DNA of 64,000 nt from Flavobacterium flavigenum (GTDB taxonomy: Bacteria; Bacteroidota; Bacteroidia; Flavobacteriales; Flavobacteriaceae), in assembly GCF_027111255.2 (NCBI RefSeq), contig NZ_CP114285.2, positions 2,914,001 through 2,978,000 of the forward strand, written 5' to 3'. Of this stretch, positions 59,764 to 64,000 are shown in pieces. Made by a program: the position numbers and the translations under genes. The notes under the pieces were generated by a model. The model had not been told where the DNA came from and made no database searches. It saw only the letters and a program-made list of their open reading frames with translations. The number at the start of each line of letters is the position of its first letter. The first letter of the stretch is position 1.

Positions 59764-59826
59764 TGTCATTCCGTAGGAATCTCTACACAAAGATTATTAG
59801 TATCTTGAGATTCCTACGGAATGACA
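59764..59826. repeat. Dispersed palindromic repeat (20-bp arms), copy 2
   Basis: The same exact arms TGTCATTCCGTAGGAATCTC and inverse as at 24310-24373, with a different 23-nt loop, in the gap between the TonB receptor and the thioredoxin-like gene. It may act as an RNA hairpin between the two transcripts. Confidence 0.9.
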
Positions 59827-59842
59827 AGATTGTGTAAAAAAA

Positions 59843-62095
59843 TTACCTAAACGTATATCGCAATCCCCAAAATCCTCTAATAGTCTGGTTTTGTCCGTAA
59901 ACATAAGTTGTATCAAATGTCAAACCGTACGGATTATCTGCTGTTACCAATACTTTTCCGTCTGAATCATATTGCACATTTTTATCAAATGGATCATTTG
60001 TTCTCGAAATCAAAAACGGATTCTTTTGCTTTGGTGTAAAATTCAAAAGATTCTTGATTCCGCCGTATATTTCAAAATTCTTCCATCCTGAAAAAGTGAA
60101 CTGAATATTCTGAATGCTGTACCAAGGCGATTTCGGACTTCTTGGATCATTTTCACTCAACAAAGGCAATTTCATTGGACTGTATAAATTTCCTGTATAG
60201 TCTAAGGACAGATTCCACGGCTGGATTTTATACGAAACACTCCAGGTTCCTGTAAATTTCTCTGTTAAAAAAGGCGTTTCAGAGATTCCGTTTTCTACAT
60301 TTTTGTTATCCAAAAGCGTTGCTCCAACAATAAACTTTAATCCCGATGGAAAATTAAGATCGATATTGGTACTTATTCCCTGGCTCAATGCATAACCATC
60401 GATATTGTCGTAAATGATTTTGTTTGGATCACTTTCGTAGTCTGAAATAATTTTATTGCTGAATCTGGTATAAAAAGCAGTTGTTTCGATCCCCATAAAA
60501 GTTCCGTTGTCAAAATTAATTTTCTGAATATAGTTGAAATTTACATTTACAGATTGCTCCGGATTCAGATTATTCGCAATCACAACATCCCGTGAACCCG
60601 TTAATGCTGCATGATCTTCAGTAAATAAATTTACAACCCTAAAACCTGTTCCGGCATTTAACCTGAAAATTGTATTCTCATTGGCTTTAAATCGATAGGC
60701 TATCCTTGGTGTCAAAATTGAACCATGGATAGAATTATAATCGTAACGCATGCCAAGCAAAACCTGACTTTTTGGAGAAAACGTAATTTCATCCTGAACA
60801 AAAACTCCGGGAAGCCAGGTGTTTTCAGCTTCTTTTGTTGCAGGAGTATTATCGTCGTAATAAGTGTAACGGCCTGCAATTCCAGCAAGTAAATCGTTAC
60901 GTCCTAATTTTTTATCCCACGTTAATTGCAAAAAACCAATTTTCTGGTTCGCGATATACGATGTTGTTCCGTAACGGCTGTCCTGATAATGTACGTTTCC
61001 TGAGAACGAAAGCATTAGTTTTTCTTCAAACGGCAATTCATAACTTCCTATCAATTCTCCGCGCTTCGTATAAATACTTTCACCGTAAATTTCGTCACCT
61101 CCGCGGAATTTCTTCTCCCAGCGAGCATCCCCACCCCAGCGATCTTCATACATTCCGCGTGCTGCGATGGTAAATAACCTATTATTATTTCGCTGAAAAC
61201 TCCATTTATTAAAAACCGAAATCCGTTCTGAAAGCGTTACATCGGTAAAATTATCATGGTCTTTATCAATAATCTGATCGTAATTGAAGTAATTCACTCC
61301 TAAAATTGAAATGGCTTTTTCTCCGGCATTGAACTTCATTCCTAAATCGAGATTGCTTTCGAAATAAGAAGTCGTAAAATAATCCGCAGAAAAAACCGGG
61401 GCATTTGTTGGGTTTTTGGTTATAATATTAATTAGTCCGCCAACAGCTTCACTTCCATACAGAGAAGATGCCGGACCTTTTACGATTTCAATTCGTTCTA
61501 CCAGCGAATTTGGAATTCCGGATAATCCATACACTGTCGAAAGACTGCTGACAATTGGCATTCCGTCAATCAAAACTAAAGTGTATGGCCCTTCTAAACC
61601 ATTGATGTGAATATCGCCTGTGTTACAAACTCCGCAGTTGAGCTGTGGCCGGACCCCGTTAATGTTTTGAAGCGCATCATAGATACTTGGCGTTGGATTT
61701 TTCTTGAAGAAAGCTGGCGAATAAACCTCAACGGGTACAGCACTTTCCAATCGTTTTACAGGTTTTAAAGTTCCGGACACTACTACTTCGTTCAATTCAT
61801 TTTTGTCTTCCTTTAATTCAAAATTCAAAATCAAATCCTGTTCATCCACAATCGAAATTTTTTGGGTTTGTGGTTTGAATCCAGTCGAGGTTACTTGTAT
61901 TTTGTAAGTTCCTTTCGGAATATTTAGAAGCTGATAAAATCCTAAGGAATCGGTTTGGGTTTTAAATGCTGTATTCAGTAAATGAATGTTGATTTCCAGG
62001 TCATTATAAGATTTAGATTCTACTTTCCCGGAAATATTTTGAGAAAAAACACTTTTAGCTGAAATTATTAATATTGTCAAAAATAAATATTTCAT
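59843..62095 (-). CDS. TonB-dependent outer-membrane receptor with CxxC plug
   Basis: A large outer-membrane transporter of 750 aa from the ATG at 62095 (an upstream TTG adds eight residues). The signal peptide is MKYLFLTILIISAKSVFSQN. Residues about 20-95 are a carboxypeptidase-like regulatory domain, then the plug (PTPSIYDALQNINGVRPQLN, IDGMPIVSSLSTVYGLSGIP, RIEIVKGPASSLYGSEAVGG) and the 22-strand barrel ending LRYTFR. The plug contains CGVCNTGD with Cys154 and Cys157, uncommon and suggesting metal binding. An operator-like palindrome lies upstream at 62111-62126. The substrate is probably a metal complex, but this is inference. Confidence 0.9.
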   Translation of the reverse strand: MKYLFLTILIISAKSVFSQNISGKVESKSYNDLEINIHLLNTAFKTQTDSLGFYQLLNIPKGTYKIQVTSTGFKPQTQKISIVDEQDLILNFELKEDKNELNEVVVSGTLKPVKRLESAVPVEVYSPAFFKKNPTPSIYDALQNINGVRPQLNCGVCNTGDIHINGLEGPYTLVLIDGMPIVSSLSTVYGLSGIPNSLVERIEIVKGPASSLYGSEAVGGLINIITKNPTNAPVFSADYFTTSYFESNLDLGMKFNAGEKAISILGVNYFNYDQIIDKDHDNFTDVTLSERISVFNKWSFQRNNNRLFTIAARGMYEDRWGGDARWEKKFRGGDEIYGESIYTKRGELIGSYELPFEEKLMLSFSGNVHYQDSRYGTTSYIANQKIGFLQLTWDKKLGRNDLLAGIAGRYTYYDDNTPATKEAENTWLPGVFVQDEITFSPKSQVLLGMRYDYNSIHGSILTPRIAYRFKANENTIFRLNAGTGFRVVNLFTEDHAALTGSRDVVIANNLNPEQSVNVNFNYIQKINFDNGTFMGIETTAFYTRFSNKIISDYESDPNKIIYDNIDGYALSQGISTNIDLNFPSGLKFIVGATLLDNKNVENGISETPFLTEKFTGTWSVSYKIQPWNLSLDYTGNLYSPMKLPLLSENDPRSPKSPWYSIQNIQFTFSGWKNFEIYGGIKNLLNFTPKQKNPFLISRTNDPFDKNVQYDSDGKVLVTADNPYGLTFDTTYVYGQNQTIRGFWGLRYTFR

Positions 62096-62110
62096 TATCG
62101 TAAAATTAAA

Positions 62111-62126
62111 TTTAGACAAATCTAAA
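62111..62126. promoter_or_regulatory. Candidate DtxR/MntR-type operator upstream of the TonB receptor
   Basis: TTTAGACAAATCTAAA has near-perfect symmetry (TTTAGA...TCTAAA) and differs from TTTAGACTAGTCTAAA (63962-63977) at only two central positions. It lies 15 bp before the receptor ATG. Such TTTAGnC-type palindromes resemble sites of metal-sensing DtxR-family repressors; binding is inferred. Confidence 0.5.
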
Positions 62127-62201
62127 AATTAAATTTGGCAAATAATTATGCTGAAATATAATTTTTAAAACATTTCAATTTCAATCCGTTAAAAAAGAGT
62201 A

Positions 62202-63107
62202 TTAAAAATCCTCGTCGATAAGTTCTTTGTTGATGGCTGCTCCTGCAACAGATCCGGAAGAAACCGCCAAAGCCACAGAACGCATTTGAGTAGTAGCATC
62301 ACCACTGGCGTAAATGCCTGGAACAGTTGTCTTATGTACAAAATCGACTTTTATAAATCCTTGTTCGCTGATTACACAACCTAAAATTTGAGGTAAAGGA
62401 CAATGCTGTTCAAAGGCTGGTCTGGAATAAACTGCTTTTACAGGAATCTTTTCTCCGTTCTTGAAAACAATATTCGAAATATAGGCTGAAGTATGTTCGA
62501 AAGAAACTATTTCTTCTTCCAAAATCGAAATACCATGATTTTTAAGAATTTGTGTTTGCTCAGAATTCAATTGAGATTTACCGTTCGTACATAACTGAAG
62601 ATTTTTTGTCCAGTTCGAAATCAGTTTTGCATATTCAAAACCCATCTCGCCATTGGCAACAATAGCTGTCTTTTCATTTTTGACTTCATAACCATGACAA
62701 TACGGACAATGTAAAACTGAGATGCCCCAACATTCTTCGAAACCTTTTATCTTTGGAAACAAATCTTTAACTCCTGTAGCGAATAATAACTTTTTTGAAG
62801 TAAATAGTTCTCCTGATTCTGTTTTGATTTCGAAACCATTTTGTTTCTTAACAGCTTCAATGGCAAGTCCTTCATAAAAATGAACTGTCTTGTAAGAGCC
62901 AACTTGTAATCTGGCTTTCGCCGAAATTGCAGCCGGAGTTTCGCCATCATGCGTGATAAAATTATGAGAATGCGGCGTTTGTCTGTTACAAGGCAAACCA
63001 CTATCAATAACCAAAACCTGACGCAAAGAACGCCCTAAACTCATTGCTGCTGACAATCCGCTGTAACTACCTCCAATGATAACCACTTCGAAATTTTTCT
63101 GATTCAT
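62202..63107 (-). CDS. Thioredoxin-reductase-like FAD/NAD(P) oxidoreductase
   Basis: A flavoprotein of the TrxB superfamily, 301 aa: FAD motif VVIIGGSYSGLSAAMSLGRS, NAD(P) region TAIVANGEMGFEYAKLISNW, the redox CPYC in SVLHCPYCHGYEVKN, and the end motif PGIYASGDATTQMRSVALAV. The CPYC placement differs from classical TrxB (CATC) and matches the YumC/DLDH-like NAD(P)/FAD oxidoreductases seen next to regulators in Bacteroidota. It starts 11 bp after MerC, so both are one operon, likely under the control of the divergent Fur-type protein. Confidence 0.9.
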   Translation of the reverse strand: MNQKNFEVVIIGGSYSGLSAAMSLGRSLRQVLVIDSGLPCNRQTPHSHNFITHDGETPAAISAKARLQVGSYKTVHFYEGLAIEAVKKQNGFEIKTESGELFTSKKLLFATGVKDLFPKIKGFEECWGISVLHCPYCHGYEVKNEKTAIVANGEMGFEYAKLISNWTKNLQLCTNGKSQLNSEQTQILKNHGISILEEEIVSFEHTSAYISNIVFKNGEKIPVKAVYSRPAFEQHCPLPQILGCVISEQGFIKVDFVHKTTVPGIYASGDATTQMRSVALAVSSGSVAGAAINKELIDEDF

Positions 63108-63118
63108 AATACTAATTT

Positions 63119-63472
63119 TTAATGATGTTGTTTTTTGTGTAATTTGTAATTCAATAAATGCCCAATAATAATTCCGATGCCTCCGAAGTAAATTAAGTCG
63201 ATATGAATTTCAAATAGCATCTCGCCTAAAATACTAATCCAAATCAAACTCATCGAAACAAGTAAAATCACAGACACTAAAACCGATGATTTTTTTATAA
63301 TTTTGAAAATAGCAAAAGCACCAATTGAAGCAAATACTAAATCAATTACAGGATCATGATTTAGCCCCAAAGGCAGAATTGTTAACAGCGGAAATAGCAA
63401 ACAATGTATTAAACAAATGGTTGCTGTTGACGCTCCTAAAATATCGTAAAAAGGTGTTGTAATTTTCTTCAT
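63119..63472 (-). CDS. MerC-family membrane protein
   Basis: A small integral membrane protein of 117 aa with four hydrophobic segments. STATICLIHCLLFPLLTILP holds the MerC-type Cys pair (CLIHC), which binds metal ions in mercury and other metal uptake. The C-terminus KLHKKQHH is His/Lys-rich. In Bacteroidota such genes often lie beside a Fur-like (Zur) regulator, as here. Its start is 21 bp from a perfect palindrome in the divergent gap. Zinc transport is a reasonable guess; mercury resistance proper is unlikely without merA. Confidence 0.87.
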   Translation of the reverse strand: MKKITTPFYDILGASTATICLIHCLLFPLLTILPLGLNHDPVIDLVFASIGAFAIFKIIKKSSVLVSVILLVSMSLIWISILGEMLFEIHIDLIYFGGIGIIIGHLLNYKLHKKQHH

Positions 63473-63492
63473 TTCATGTACATTTGTTTAAA

Positions 63493-63507
63493 TGCAACAA
63501 TGTTGCA
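63493..63507. promoter_or_regulatory. Zur-box-like palindrome 1
   Basis: TGCAACAATGTTGCA, a perfect palindrome around a central A (GCAACA-A-TGTTGC core), 21 bp from the MerC start. Identical core to the second site, 36 bp away centre to centre. Lies between divergent merC and the Fur/Zur-type gene. Confidence 0.65.
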
Positions 63508-63528
63508 AATATATTCATAAAATCAATT

Positions 63529-63543
63529 CGCAACAATGTTGCG
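63529..63543. promoter_or_regulatory. Zur-box-like palindrome 2
   Basis: CGCAACAATGTTGCG, same 13-bp core GCAACAATGTTGC as the first site, 24 bp before the Fur/Zur-type ATG. Placed to control the regulator itself. Binding by the adjacent Fur-family protein is inferred. Confidence 0.65.
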
Positions 63544-63566
63544 ATAATATTTTTTTATTTCTAAAA

Positions 63567-63959
63567 ATGAAAACAACACGCAATACCACAGCAAAGACGG
63601 CGGTTTTAGAGATTTTTGGTAAATCAAAAACAGCGCTTTCACATACAGAAATTTACAAACAGATTGAAGAAGTTTGTGATCGTGTCACTGTTTACAGGAT
63701 ATTAGATCGTCTCGTAAATGATGATATTGTACATAAAATAGTTGACCTTGATGGTACCGTAAAATATGCAAAATGTCATCATCAGGCACAGCGTGTACAT
63801 ATACATAACCATGCACATTTTAGCTGTGAAAAATGCCTTGAAATCACCTGCCTTGAAAATGTGAAACCAAGTTATATTATGCCTCACAATTATAAAGTCA
63901 ATGATATAAATTTTACCTTATCAGGTTTATGCCCCAATTGTTTAAATTCTAACATTTAA
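63567..63959 (+). CDS. Fur-family metal-responsive regulator (Zur-like)
   Basis: 130 aa from the ATG at 63567; the longer upstream reading lies in the operator region and is unlikely. The N-terminal winged HTH (TAVLEIFGKSKTALSHTEIY, CDRVTVYRILDRLVNDDIVH) is typical Fur. The metal-binding C-terminus has HHQAQRVHIHNHAHFSC, with several His, and two CxxC pairs for structural zinc (Cys87/Cys90 and Cys122/Cys125). The His cluster and the adjacent MerC suggest zinc sensing. It is preceded by twin palindromes, which implies autoregulation. Confidence 0.9.
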   Translation: MKTTRNTTAKTAVLEIFGKSKTALSHTEIYKQIEEVCDRVTVYRILDRLVNDDIVHKIVDLDGTVKYAKCHHQAQRVHIHNHAHFSCEKCLEITCLENVKPSYIMPHNYKVNDINFTLSGLCPNCLNSNI

Positions 63960-63961
63960 TA

Positions 63962-63977
63962 TTTAGACTAGTCTAAA
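63962..63977. promoter_or_regulatory. Candidate DtxR/MntR-type operator at the right edge
   Basis: TTTAGACTAGTCTAAA is a perfect 16-bp palindrome, two bases after the Fur-family stop. It is almost identical to 62111-62126. It probably controls a gene just outside the window on the right. Confidence 0.55.
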
Positions 63978-64000
63978 AATATTGTTTCTCTAATGAAATT

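Noticed and set aside
1..64000. CRISPR arrays, tRNA or rRNA genes
   Set aside because: No run of regularly spaced identical repeats was seen, and no cloverleaf-like or rRNA-like stretch was recognised in the gaps. A tRNAscan or Infernal run would settle this.

Overview
The window looks like chromosomal DNA of a gliding, yellow-pigmented member of the genus Flavobacterium or a close relative (Bacteroidota, Flavobacteriaceae). The supporting signs are low G+C, the gliding lipoprotein gene gldH between a PBP1A gene and a PSP1/RicT-type gene, a carotenoid lycopene cyclase, a TonB-dependent receptor with a carboxypeptidase-like N-terminal domain, many small lipoproteins, Bacteroidota-type -7 boxes (TAnnTTTG), and several families of dispersed intergenic palindromes.

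Layout. 0-9 kb: the 5' part of serS, two secreted or lipid-linked proteins (one patatin-like), a DMP19-like protein, an overlooked 55-residue basic protein, a stand-alone Shedu-type defence nuclease, and small metabolic genes (thioredoxin-like, YdeI/OmdA, PhzF, CDGSH, DUF1080). 9-20 kb: metG; three paralogous secreted proteins of about 475-490 aa that I cannot assign, interleaved with an EamA transporter, a HAD hydrolase and a CAT-like acetyltransferase; ferritin; a short SSB. 20.5-22.7 kb: an AT-rich accessory patch with a lipoprotein gene, an imperfect long inverted repeat that looks like a cassette recombination site, a lipoprotein pseudogene with one in-frame TAG, and an NTR/TIMP-like protein. 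22.7-32.8 kb: a GNAT-nitrilase fusion, an M28 peptidase, a divergent rhodanese/LysR pair, and a loose set of DNA-repair genes (Ogt, DnaQ-like exonuclease, AlkZ-like glycosylase). 33-40.5 kb: an S9 peptidase, a nucleoside-recognition membrane protein, class I fumarase, and a Crp/Fnr regulator with an SDR gene.

40.5-43 kb is a scar region. An IS3-family element sits, with a 3-bp target duplication, exactly in the loop of a terminator hairpin; its orfB is broken at an A8 run. Beside it lies an HNH-like gene broken by one in-frame TAA. 43-49 kb: scoAB, PBP1A, gldH and a PSP1/RicT-like gene. 49-53 kb: a four-gene operon of two ankyrin proteins (one ending in a SHOCT motif) and two lipoproteins.

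53-57 kb is the most unusual part. It encodes both known routes to 5-hydroxyuridine at tRNA position 34: a U32-family TrhP with an adjacent ferredoxin, and a rhodanese-type TrhO. The TrhO carries a C-terminal domain that is plainly homologous to the C-terminal domain of TrhP. A RhuM gene with one nonsense codon lies between them.

57-64 kb holds a bacilliredoxin, crtY, a thioredoxin-like protein, a TonB receptor with CxxC in its plug, an FAD oxidoreductase, a MerC protein and a divergent Fur/Zur-type regulator. Twin perfect palindromes lie between merC and the regulator, and a second, different palindrome lies both upstream of the TonB receptor and at the right edge of the window. This suggests metal-responsive control by two regulators. 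I saw no CRISPR array, rRNA or tRNA gene.
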